Source of the DNA: Terriglobia bacterium
GTDB taxonomy: Bacteria > Acidobacteriota > Terriglobia > UBA7540
Assembly (NCBI GenBank): GCA_020072925.1
Contig: JAIQGA010000160.1
Coordinates: 1-35,331, forward strand
Direction: 5' to 3'
Length of the DNA stretch: 35,331 bases
The notes under the pieces are model-generated. The model searched no databases. It saw only the letters and a list, made by a program, of their open reading frames with translations, and was not told where the DNA came from. A program made the position numbers and the translations under genes. Every line of letters starts with the position of its first letter. Position 1 is the stretch's first letter. This document shows, piece after piece, positions 16,753 through 24,766 of the stretch.

Positions 16753-17928
16753 CTAGCCCAAGTCAGGAAGGTCATATACGCCTAACTGCAGCGGGTATCT
16801 CCCATATTGGCGGACCAGGTTGACCACGTAATCGTAGTTCTGGCCGGAAACGTTCGCGGGGATAGAATGGTCCGATTGAAAAATATAACCACCGCCTTTC
16901 GCTGCGTTCAGCTTGGTCACGGCGATGCGCTTCAGCTCTTCCCGAGTCTCATTGGCCCAGGCGATGACATCCATGTTGCCGCAAAATCCCAGCCGCTGTC
17001 CGTACTTCCGCCGCAAGTCCACTACGTCAAGGCCGGCCTTCACCTCCAGCGGATTGTAGGCGTCAATCCCAGCTTCAATGTAGTCTTCCAGGATCGAGCG
17101 CACGTCACCGTCCCCATGGTAAATAACCGGCAATCCGCGGCTGTGGCACTCATCCACGATGGCCTTAACGCCCGGCTTAAAGTACTTTCGCCAATAGGCG
17201 GGGGAGAAAAGGAGTCCTCCCTTGTAGGCCACGTCTCCCCAGATGACCATGCCGGCTAACATCCCATCGGCAGCCTTAATCTGGGCCTTGGTAGTCTCTA
17301 CGGCATACTCATTGATACGCTCCACGAATCGGCCAACCTCATCTGGATACAGCCCGATCCAGAGCAAGGCGCTTTCCTGACCAACAATCCGCCACAGAGT
17401 CTCGTGTCCCTCTGCCACGCTGCCGTAGACGGGAAAGTCCGCATACAACTCCTTGACCGTGTCGATCCAGGGGGGCAAATTCCGAACGAAGCCGTCGCCA
17501 ACGCCGGCCGTCTGATTATCACCTCCTTGGAAGTAGCGCCTTTCGTCCCAGGGGTCGTCGAACTCGAATGCTTCCATTTTTTCGACCGTATCGGTGTCAA
17601 ACTTCAAGTAGCGCGGCATGGGGTGATCGAAAATCTTTTGCACTACCGCTTCAAAGCCCGTGTGCACGACGATTTCTTCACTGGTTTCCTTCAGCACCTC
17701 GAACGGTTTGATATGCGGGTCGCGGTTCGGTCTGGTCACGACCCAATCCAGGTCATAGTAACGGTAGATATCAGTGTCCGGCGTCAGTCCCAATTCTTCC
17801 CGCCAACGCTTGAGGAAACTTCCCCAGAACCAGTCGCTAACAGGAATCCTATCGGGCTCCTGATGATGCAGCGCCTTGTTCATCCGGTCTAGCTTTGCAA
17901 AGCAGTTCGCAGTTCGAGTGAGGGCCAT
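16753..17928 (-). CDS. URO-D-like (uroporphyrinogen decarboxylase/methyltransferase fold) protein, divergent metal site
   Basis: This protein of about 391 residues belongs to the URO-D superfamily, which includes HemE and the zinc-dependent methylcobamide:CoM methyltransferases such as MtaA and CmuA. Family features are the N-terminal RMNKALHHQEPDRIPV, the central GDVAYKGGLLFSPAYWRKYF and the late barrel strands. Where MtaA-type enzymes have His-x-Cys, this protein has H271-G-D273 (VIYHGDGDV), with C316 in GFCGNMD. It is too divergent to be HemE, and no haem genes are nearby. The ATG at 17928 has AAGGGG 7 nt upstream and is chosen over an in-frame start at 17961 inside the previous gene. It follows another URO-D gene by 11 bp. 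Function unknown. Confidence 0.85.
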   Translation of the reverse strand: MALTRTANCFAKLDRMNKALHHQEPDRIPVSDWFWGSFLKRWREELGLTPDTDIYRYYDLDWVVTRPNRDPHIKPFEVLKETSEEIVVHTGFEAVVQKIFDHPMPRYLKFDTDTVEKMEAFEFDDPWDERRYFQGGDNQTAGVGDGFVRNLPPWIDTVKELYADFPVYGSVAEGHETLWRIVGQESALLWIGLYPDEVGRFVERINEYAVETTKAQIKAADGMLAGMVIWGDVAYKGGLLFSPAYWRKYFKPGVKAIVDECHSRGLPVIYHGDGDVRSILEDYIEAGIDAYNPLEVKAGLDVVDLRRKYGQRLGFCGNMDVIAWANETREELKRIAVTKLNAAKGGGYIFQSDHSIPANVSGQNYDYVVNLVRQYGRYPLQLGVYDLPDLG

Positions 17929-17939
17929 GAATATCCCCT

Positions 17940-19220
17940 TCAGAGACTTAAGGGGTAACATCCGTCTTCGCGAGCCGTTTTGTACATCTCCAGCACATTC
18001 TCAACCGGCACAAGCGATTGAATGTTGTGGACGGCATTGAAAACGAAACCTCCCCCGGGCGCAAAGGCTCGGATGCGCTCACGAACTTCTTTCCGGACAT
18101 CTTCGCGGGTTCCGAACGGGAGGGTACGCTGGGTGTCCACGCCGCCACCCCAGAACGTGAGGCGGTCACCGAATTTCTGTTTCAGTTCAACCGGGTCCAT
18201 GTTCGCCGCGGAACACTGGACCGGGTTGAGGATATCAAATCCCGCAGCTACAAAATCCTCCAGGAGGGCGCGCACGGAACCACACGAGTGGATGAAGGTT
18301 TTCCATGTCGTATGCTTGTGCACCCAATCGTTCAAGGTCTTGTGAAAGGGCAAGAATAAGTCCCGATAAATTCGCGGAGAGAAGAACGGACCGTTCTGGG
18401 CACCGAAATCCGTGCCCGTCATGTAAATCGCCGATGCCTGGTCGCCGATCGTTTGGTGAAGCTTCTCCAAGTTTGTCAAGTTGATGTTGGTCTGCTGTTC
18501 GAATATACGGGAGACGAATTCCCGCCTTGTGGTCAGACTGATGCACCATTCCTCGATATCGCGGATTCCCTTGGGATGCTTGAGTGTCGGCCCTGGAATT
18601 CGAGCAACACTCCCTATCCCCATGACGCCGACGTTGAGGATAATCGCTTTGTCAGTCTTCGTATAAAGCTCCTTGAATTCACGTCCAACATGTTCCAGTT
18701 CAGAATCGGAGATTGGTTGGAACTCTTCCAGGTTATCTTCGACCCGCAAGTTGTTCTCGTCGAAGGGGGGCTGCCGAACGATGACGTCAAAGTAGAATCC
18801 CCCACGCGGCATCCGGCCGCTGGCTGGTGCTGAACGATCGCCCTGTGGGTACATCAGAAGGTCCCCGTTTGGCTCCGGAAAGGTGTTGAAACCCGCAGGC
18901 ACTAGGGTTGGAGTTCCATCGAAGGTTTGCCATTCTTTCCAGCCTTCCAGCTTGAACCCGAAGGGAGTTCCTGTGCCCATGACCCCGACGACATCGACCC
19001 CCAGTGCCTCGATAAGATCCGGCTTGATTTCTCCCAGCATTTGATACGGCTCGATCACCCTCACAGGGGTCCCGGGTCTGTCCAGCCCCAACGCCTGCCG
19101 GAACTTGTACACTGTACTCACATGCATCCCCGTCACCGTCGTGCCGCCCAGGTCCAACGGGATCCGGTCGGCTTCCTTGTGCTGGAGTGCAAGGTCTACT
19201 CGCTCGCGTGAGGTGATCAT
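17940..19220 (-). CDS. URO-D-like methyltransferase-fold protein
   Basis: This 426-residue URO-D superfamily protein begins TSRERVDLALQHKEADRIPL, the conserved start of the MtaA/CmuA-like group. It carries IHSCGSVRALLEDF with H311 and C313, which match the zinc-binding His-x-Cys of methylcobamide:CoM methyltransferases. The third ligand position, usually Cys, appears to be V361 in WGGGVDTQ. It lacks HemE context. It shares its N-terminal pattern, the GTDFGAQNGPFFSPRIYRD region and the WGGGxDTQ motif with the protein at 33634-34923, so the two are paralogues. The gene lies 25 bp downstream of the isochorismatase-like/NPCBM gene, an association seen again at 31947-34923. A demethylase or methyl-transfer role on a sugar is inference. 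Confidence 0.87.
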   Translation of the reverse strand: MITSRERVDLALQHKEADRIPLDLGGTTVTGMHVSTVYKFRQALGLDRPGTPVRVIEPYQMLGEIKPDLIEALGVDVVGVMGTGTPFGFKLEGWKEWQTFDGTPTLVPAGFNTFPEPNGDLLMYPQGDRSAPASGRMPRGGFYFDVIVRQPPFDENNLRVEDNLEEFQPISDSELEHVGREFKELYTKTDKAIILNVGVMGIGSVARIPGPTLKHPKGIRDIEEWCISLTTRREFVSRIFEQQTNINLTNLEKLHQTIGDQASAIYMTGTDFGAQNGPFFSPRIYRDLFLPFHKTLNDWVHKHTTWKTFIHSCGSVRALLEDFVAAGFDILNPVQCSAANMDPVELKQKFGDRLTFWGGGVDTQRTLPFGTREDVRKEVRERIRAFAPGGGFVFNAVHNIQSLVPVENVLEMYKTAREDGCYPLSL

Positions 19221-19245
19221 AAATGGGTCTACCTTTGCTGAAGAC

Positions 19246-20889
19246 TCAGCTCGAGATGAATCCCGCGTCTAACCAGTCTCCGTGCCCGTGCGGGTCCGTG
19301 ATTCGGCTCTCCACGTCCTTCACCTTCAATGTGATTTGTTGAGCTCCTTGAGGAATTTCCACGTCAATCCCCCAGCCCAACACCCCGTTGAAGAGGGGTG
19401 GAGTTTCCGTCATGGTCTTGCCGTCGATGATCACCTCAAAAATAATCTGGCAAATGCGGTAGGACGTCGGCCCGTGGATGGGCCGCGACCATTGAGGCCA
19501 CTGAGCGAGGCCGTCCGGGTTATCCCATCGCATGCATTCATCATCAACCCCTACCGTTGCGACGAAGCGCTTGTATTTGGGCTCGAGCGGGAATACCAGC
19601 TCACTGGGCGCCTGCACGCCAATCCCCCTGCAAAACTTCCGATCGCGGTTGGTCAGGACGTGGCCTTCCACAGAGCGATTGAAACGCGCAGCTTTTTTCA
19701 CAGCGTAGCTGTTCGGCTTGATTTCCCCCACGAGTTCGTGGAGCGGTTGCAGGTCGGAAATGAACACTTGGGGAGGATCCGGCCAAGGGGGATACTTCCA
19801 ATATTTGGCTTCGCTGACGCGCGTTACGGGTCTTTCTCCTTTAAATCCGGCCACTTTCAGTAAAGTCGTGTTCTCGATTTTTATCGGCGCTCGGTAGAGT
19901 GGAGACGCAGCGGTAGGATCACCGCCGTCCAGCGTGTAACGCAGTTCGGCTCCCGGCACGTGCCTGCAGGTTAGCTCCACCTGGACGGGTATGGGGTAGG
20001 CTTCCCCTCCGAATAGTCGGCCCCAAGGCGCGAGATGCACGTAATCCAGGACCGGTTCCCCATCCCACACCCCTGCCTTTCGAAGTGTTTGTTCCATGTT
20101 GATCGAGGGGGCCAGATCGCGCTCGACCAACTCAATCACTTCGATTGTCCCACGGGTGGGATTGAATCCTTCTTCAAGATATCCGGTTATTGCTTCCGTC
20201 ATGTCGCGGGCGAAACTGCAATGGAAACCGAACTGCCGCATGTACTTCATTCCCGTCGGCTTGCCCCACATGCACATGTTCGTGGCGAAGCCGGTGTAAA
20301 TGATCTGCGTGATGCGCCGCTCCTTAAGAATGTTGAAGGCTTCCTGCTGGGTTAGAGCAATGAAATCGTCCGTCGTCATCTTCAAGTCGGGATGTTGATT
20401 ATTGACGTTGTTGTTGTAGAAACACGCCTCCCCAAGGCCGCATTCGCACATTCCATAGCGGATAGCACCGGGATAAGGATCGGGCAAGTTCATCAAGGCC
20501 GGCAAAGGATGGTTGGGGAGGGCCAGGGTGGCTTTGCGCTGAGGTGATTCGTTCAGATCCCGCATCGCATTCGTGGGGCTGAATATCAGCGTCATGCCCA
20601 GCTTGCGGGCCCGTTCAAAGGAGTGGTTAAACCGCGGTATCAATGACCCCGCGCGGCTCCGCCAGGTTCTGCACCAATGGAAATGCCAACAGTCCACGGC
20701 AATGATCGCGATTTTCCTGGGATCGACATGTTCCGTAGTGGTGCGAACGAGTCCCTGTTTGTCACGTGTCTGAAGCATCAGTTCGATTGCGCCGGTCCCG
20801 GCAGCCACACCCGTGGCGCTCGAAGCGAGCACTTTTCCTAACATTCCCGCACTGACTCCGTAGCCCAATAACTCGCGTCTCGTTAGCAT
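19246..20889 (-). CDS. Tat-exported isochorismatase-like hydrolase with chitobiase-C-like and NPCBM domains (copy 1)
   Basis: This 547-residue protein starts with a twin-arginine leader (MLTRRELLGYGVSAGMLGKV). Residues about 55-260 look like the isochorismatase/cysteine-hydrolase fold, with D66 (IAVDCWHFHWC), K170 (DLKMTTDD) and C206 (GFATNMCMWGK) as the likely D-K-C triad. Residues about 305-360 (RYTLDGGDPTAASPLYRAP) match the chitobiase/hexosaminidase C-terminal beta domain. Residues about 400-547 (KFCRGIGVQAPSELVF, FVATVGVDDE) match NPCBM, a galactose-type carbohydrate-binding fold. The ATG follows GGAGGGAAGGG. Such hydrolases cleave amides or related bonds, so this one would act on a carbohydrate-linked substrate in the periplasm. 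A close paralogue lies at 31947-33626. The reaction is unknown. Confidence 0.85.
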   Translation of the reverse strand: MLTRRELLGYGVSAGMLGKVLASSATGVAAGTGAIELMLQTRDKQGLVRTTTEHVDPRKIAIIAVDCWHFHWCRTWRSRAGSLIPRFNHSFERARKLGMTLIFSPTNAMRDLNESPQRKATLALPNHPLPALMNLPDPYPGAIRYGMCECGLGEACFYNNNVNNQHPDLKMTTDDFIALTQQEAFNILKERRITQIIYTGFATNMCMWGKPTGMKYMRQFGFHCSFARDMTEAITGYLEEGFNPTRGTIEVIELVERDLAPSINMEQTLRKAGVWDGEPVLDYVHLAPWGRLFGGEAYPIPVQVELTCRHVPGAELRYTLDGGDPTAASPLYRAPIKIENTTLLKVAGFKGERPVTRVSEAKYWKYPPWPDPPQVFISDLQPLHELVGEIKPNSYAVKKAARFNRSVEGHVLTNRDRKFCRGIGVQAPSELVFPLEPKYKRFVATVGVDDECMRWDNPDGLAQWPQWSRPIHGPTSYRICQIIFEVIIDGKTMTETPPLFNGVLGWGIDVEIPQGAQQITLKVKDVESRITDPHGHGDWLDAGFISS

Positions 20890-21030
20890 GTTCCCTTCCC
20901 TCCTTCGCCCCGACTCTCCAATCTCACATCTTTTGGAAGAACTCGTAGAGTTGGGCGTCCCATTGCTCTAAAAGCAGCGCGCTTGTTACTACGGGGATTA
21001 ACGCCAGCGGGACTTTGCGGATCCCGGGCG

Positions 21031-23496
21031 TTACCCGGTTGATCCTGGTGAAGCTCCTTTCGGCGACATCAGGTGTTGCCGAAGAAACTCAAATGTTCCC
21101 ACGCCGTGAATGGTGTGCGGCCCGTTGAAAAACTCGATGGTTGTATTGTTGGGAATGCCCATCTTATCGTAGAAGCGGCGGACTTTGGCGTATTCAAGGG
21201 AAATCCATTCATCCATACCTACACCATCGTCGTGGCCCCGCTCGACCATAAAAGGACGTGGCGCCATGAGATTCGCCAGTTCTGCGTAGTTCACAACGTT
21301 GGCAAAGTTGAACTCATACATGTCGTATTCGCCCCACAGCAGATAACTGTAACTGGTCAGGACGTTGGTCGTCTTCCATACCCATTCATTAAAGTCCCCC
21401 GAACAGATTGACAGGGCGTAGCGGTCCAAGAACGGTGGGACACGAACCGCCGTCTTTCCGCCGTAGGAAAGCCCATAGAATCCTATGCGCTCAGGGTCAA
21501 CAAAGCTTTGCGCCGCGAGCCAATTCAGAGTTTGTTCGTGTTGGCCAATGATGAAGGAATACAGGGCCAGCTTGAGGGGATGACCCATGCGCTGGATGAT
21601 ACGGAAGCGATCCTCCCCAATGTAGGGGTTTTGGGGGGAGTAGGTGACAAACCCTTCGTCCGCCAGGCTCGCACCAAAATGATGATAAAAATGCGAGTCA
21701 ACTTTGGGGTCCGCCACGTCCTGAGGACGCCCCTCTAACCCATGCTGACAAACCACCACCGGCCGACGCTCACCGGGCTTGAGGTCTTTCGGGATCAGCA
21801 GGATTCCATAGGCAAAAACATCCGGCCACACATCCAATACCACTTCGTAGCCTTTGAACTTCGGCGCATCATAGATCAAGCGAGTACGCGGATCGGCAGG
21901 AAGACTCGGCGAGGGGAGACGGCCAATGACCTCCTCCCATATGTAATCCCGATAGAATTTCGTAGTTTCTTTCCACCGCTCCGGTGATGAACTGTCTGCC
22001 TTCGCCCAGAATTCTTTGCGCCTGTCAGGCGACTTCCGAATCAAGGCTTGGGTGAAGCCGACCAGTTGGTCGAACTGGGAGTGCAGTCGCGGCTCAGGAT
22101 CATAGTGAGGGCGAGCATCGCGGGGGATGTTCCCCGAGGCCCACAGGCGAGTCCGAATGCCTAGCGCGCTTAGAAAGGATTTTAGAACCTCTTCCGAACC
22201 AGGTTGGCCGTTCCCTCCCCCACTCACTACCAGTTGAAGTTTTCCGTCGACCTTTAACCCGGAGAAGAAAGGACGTGCCCGCTCTACCTCCTGTTGCACC
22301 GAATTGAGGGGAGGAGAAACCAACTTGCCGTTTGGACACGCCCCTTCCTTGTGTACCTCCGTGACCGGCGGCAGCCCCGCCACTTCCGGCTCCTGGCTCG
22401 CCTCAATGATGAGGGCGCGAGGAGCAATCAGGCTCGTCAATTCCGCATCACCGAACTCCCGGACCAGGCCCCACACGTCCCGATAGATGGGCTCCTTCCA
22501 TAGGTCATCGCGCTTTTGGAAATAGCCGCTCACCACCGTGACATCAATTCTGGCATCGAGGGCACCCGAGTATAGGGCCAGCAACCCGCCCTCTCCATAG
22601 CCCATTACTCCGATTCGAACTGGCTGTGTGTTGTTCTCGCTTGCGAACCAATCAATCGCCGCAAGAACCTTTTGCACCTCGAACCCAATAATGTGCCGGC
22701 CCACCTCGTAGGCCATCCTGTAAATCCATTCTCGATGGGGCTCGTTCGTCATCGAGATTCCCGGAATGCCGGAGAAGGTGTCCGCGCGATTGATAAGGAG
22801 AGGAATCATCACCTGGCAGCCGTTTTCCGCGAGGCGCCGGGCGAACTGCGCCTCCGGCGGAACTCCCGGCGACAGGCCGACCAGCATCTCAGGAGTCCAA
22901 TCGGCGTCTGGAATCGCCACGACGCGTCCCACTGGCTTCCCTTCTGGCTGCAACAGCAATCCTTCGGCATCCAGTCCGTCAAAGTCGGCAACAACCGAAC
23001 GAAAGACCGGCCAACTGACCGCATACACCTTGTAGCCGGACCCTTGGGAGACCTGGGCGGAGGTCACCAGAGTTCCCAAGAGTTCGGGCGCCTGGACTCC
23101 AATCCGTGGGTCGACAACGCCGATGATCTCGCGAAAGTGTTCGCGGTTGTGGGCGACGGAACGATCGTAGTCCTCGGCTGATTGAAAATTTCGCTGCCAC
23201 AACTGCCCTCGGTTTTGTACTGCCTCTTGAGTCCGGCGCAGCAGAAATCGATGAATTCCGTCCACCATCTGTGCCGCCAAATCCCCTTGCAGGGTCAAAG
23301 GCGCGGTACCCGGCAACACCGGTTCTGAAATGGTCTGCGAGGTGGGATCCGAACCTCCCCCGTCTCTTCCCTGCCCTTCTTTTGCTGTCGATTTGAGAAA
23401 TCGAGTGGGAAAACCCAACGCCACCGTTGCCATACTCGAATCACTTAGGAATGCTCGCCGGTTCACCCAACGCCACCGTTGCCATACTCGAATCAC
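21031..23496 (-). CDS. Tandem alpha/beta-hydrolase (acetyl-xylan-esterase/dienelactone-hydrolase-like) with a duplicated, out-of-frame leader
   Basis: This protein of up to 821 residues holds two alpha/beta-hydrolase regions. The first (about 170-450) has GVMGYGEGGLLALYSG, where the nucleophile elbow carries E302 instead of Ser. The second (about 540-815) has FYGLSYGG with S677, ERGHDDGVGMDEW and NGPHTIHG, so it should be the active esterase. A twin-arginine leader (NRRAFLSDSSMATVALG) begins after a GTG at 23466. The strong ribosome site GGAGG (23523-23527) and ATG at 23518 belong to a second copy of the same leader, which is out of frame and stops at 23441. The GTG at 23496 merely opens the frame, and an ATG at 23433 lies just after that stop. 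It probably deacylates polysaccharides. Expression as read is doubtful. Confidence 0.78.
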   Translation of the reverse strand: MIRVWQRWRWVNRRAFLSDSSMATVALGFPTRFLKSTAKEGQGRDGGGSDPTSQTISEPVLPGTAPLTLQGDLAAQMVDGIHRFLLRRTQEAVQNRGQLWQRNFQSAEDYDRSVAHNREHFREIIGVVDPRIGVQAPELLGTLVTSAQVSQGSGYKVYAVSWPVFRSVVADFDGLDAEGLLLQPEGKPVGRVVAIPDADWTPEMLVGLSPGVPPEAQFARRLAENGCQVMIPLLINRADTFSGIPGISMTNEPHREWIYRMAYEVGRHIIGFEVQKVLAAIDWFASENNTQPVRIGVMGYGEGGLLALYSGALDARIDVTVVSGYFQKRDDLWKEPIYRDVWGLVREFGDAELTSLIAPRALIIEASQEPEVAGLPPVTEVHKEGACPNGKLVSPPLNSVQQEVERARPFFSGLKVDGKLQLVVSGGGNGQPGSEEVLKSFLSALGIRTRLWASGNIPRDARPHYDPEPRLHSQFDQLVGFTQALIRKSPDRRKEFWAKADSSSPERWKETTKFYRDYIWEEVIGRLPSPSLPADPRTRLIYDAPKFKGYEVVLDVWPDVFAYGILLIPKDLKPGERRPVVVCQHGLEGRPQDVADPKVDSHFYHHFGASLADEGFVTYSPQNPYIGEDRFRIIQRMGHPLKLALYSFIIGQHEQTLNWLAAQSFVDPERIGFYGLSYGGKTAVRVPPFLDRYALSICSGDFNEWVWKTTNVLTSYSYLLWGEYDMYEFNFANVVNYAELANLMAPRPFMVERGHDDGVGMDEWISLEYAKVRRFYDKMGIPNNTTIEFFNGPHTIHGVGTFEFLRQHLMSPKGASPGSTG

Positions 23497-23517
23497 TTAG
23501 GAATGCTCGCCGGTTCA
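23413..23517. repeat. 52-bp perfect tandem duplication at the start of the hydrolase gene
   Basis: The bases 23413-23465 and 23465-23517 are identical, with a 52-bp period. Each unit encodes the RR-containing leader on the minus strand. Because 52 is not a multiple of three, the upstream copy with the good ATG and ribosome site is out of frame with the body of the gene. One copy, or any number equal to 1 plus a multiple of 3, would restore the frame. It could be a real slippage or duplication event, or an assembly error. Confidence 0.9.
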
Positions 23518-23625
23518 TTTTTCCTCCACCTGTTTCCTAGTTATCGAGTTTCGGAGACCTCGAGCTGACTCCCGCACGGTATCTGCTGACGTCGGGGTCG
23601 GGGCCTCGTTCACAAAACCCTGATT

Positions 23626-23647
23626 TTGATCTGTGATGTCAGATCAA
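23626..23647 (-). terminator. Hairpin overlapping the stop codon, possible weak terminator
   Basis: On the minus strand, TTGATCTG and CAGATCAA form a perfect 8-bp stem around a 6-base loop. The stop codon of the isomerase-like gene lies in it. A short AAAATCAGGGTTTTG follows, so there is no strong U tract. It may end transcription from 24676 or protect the 3' end, since the next gene has its own strong ribosome site. Confidence 0.35.
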
Positions 23648-24676
23648 CTGCGCTTGCCTCATCCAGCCCTTCAATGTATTGAGATCCTTACGGACCGTGG
23701 CCAGAATCTGTGCTTTGTCCATCGTGAGAGTTCGAGCGCCGTTTTCGACCCCTCCCAGGGGATACTCGGTGTGCAACTGCACAGGCCCGGAGAATTTGGC
23801 CTCCTTGAGCATGGCGAAATACGCCGGGAAGTTCACCATACCCTCCCCCAAGGGACACCAGAGGGGTTCCCAATCCCCCTTGGCATTTTTGCCCCATTTG
23901 AAATCCTTGATCGCCACTCCCCGCATAAACGGCGCCATCAAGCGCGTGCTGTTGACCCATCCATTCAATCCCCCCTCCACGGTGGCATGGCCGATGTCGA
24001 AATTTGAGCTCACCCATCGCGGGTCGAAGTCCTTGATAAGCAACCAAAGATCCCACACGGACGCGCCGACCATGTCGCCCGAATGGTTGTGATACATCGC
24101 GCAAACTTTATACCTCTCGTTCAAGGCCGCCAATCTGGCGACCCGCTTCTTCAATTGGGCCAGCCGATCGGGAACGTTGATCAGCAGGCCAGAAGGCCTT
24201 TCGATCGTCGCCGAGAAGTTCGATAGATCGGGCACTTTCTTATCATCGGACCAGGAAAACCAGCCCCAGCGGTAACGCGATATTCCCACTTCAGCCGCGG
24301 TACGAATGATGGCCTCGGCATCCGGAGAATTAACGTCCACGATTCCGGCCGTAATCATCGGAATTTCCAGGCCTGCCTCGCGGACAATCTTCGCCACTTT
24401 GGGCAGGTCTTCCCGTACACGCGCCGGCTCCACGTGTCCGCCATCACGTACCGTCACATCCAGCCCGTCAAACCCCAGTTCCTTGGTAGTTTCCGCCATA
24501 TGTTCCCAGTCGAGCCAGAGCAAGTGCTTGGAAAAATAGACGATCGGCAGTCGACGAGCTGATTCGCTACCTCCTTCCGCGTTCGACCAGAGACTCGAAA
24601 TTCCGGCCATTGCTCCCGCTCCTGCGACCCCGGTCAGAAACTCTCGTCGAGACGGACTACTGCCAGTGTCAATCAT
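23639..24676 (-). CDS. Tat-exported sugar phosphate isomerase/epimerase-like TIM barrel (xylose isomerase-like)
   Basis: This 345-residue protein has a twin-arginine leader (SRREFLTGVAGAGAMAGI) followed by an AP-endonuclease-2/xylose-isomerase-like barrel. Conserved features are GFDGLDVTVRDGGHVEP near 70-85, EIPMITAGI, the YHNHSGDMVG strand with two metal-type His, NFDIGHATVEGG, VAIKDFKWG and LHTEYPLGG. These give the usual pattern of acidic and His metal ligands. Exported members of this superfamily are common in sugar clusters of Acidobacteria- and Planctomycetes-like genomes, and most lack an assigned reaction. The ATG has GAGG 7 nt upstream. It lies between the interrupted Gfo/Idh gene upstream and the tandem hydrolase downstream. 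Isomerisation or epimerisation of a free sugar is inference. Confidence 0.85.
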   Translation of the reverse strand: MIDTGSSPSRREFLTGVAGAGAMAGISSLWSNAEGGSESARRLPIVYFSKHLLWLDWEHMAETTKELGFDGLDVTVRDGGHVEPARVREDLPKVAKIVREAGLEIPMITAGIVDVNSPDAEAIIRTAAEVGISRYRWGWFSWSDDKKVPDLSNFSATIERPSGLLINVPDRLAQLKKRVARLAALNERYKVCAMYHNHSGDMVGASVWDLWLLIKDFDPRWVSSNFDIGHATVEGGLNGWVNSTRLMAPFMRGVAIKDFKWGKNAKGDWEPLWCPLGEGMVNFPAYFAMLKEAKFSGPVQLHTEYPLGGVENGARTLTMDKAQILATVRKDLNTLKGWMRQAQLI

Positions 24677-24766
24677 GATTAAACCTCATATCATCTCTGG
24701 AGTTATGACTACCAAAAAGAATTACGCCAGGCGGTCGGTCATGACACTCCTCTTCCGCGTGACCAG

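Noticed and set aside
20940-20952. AACTC-GTA-GAGTT palindrome upstream of isochorismatase-like copy 1
   Set aside because: The arms are 5 bp and not repeated elsewhere, which is too weak to call an operator.
21024-21038. CCGGG/CCCGG hairpin at the stop of the tandem esterase gene
   Set aside because: The stem is only 5 bp and no U tract follows, so I do not call a terminator.
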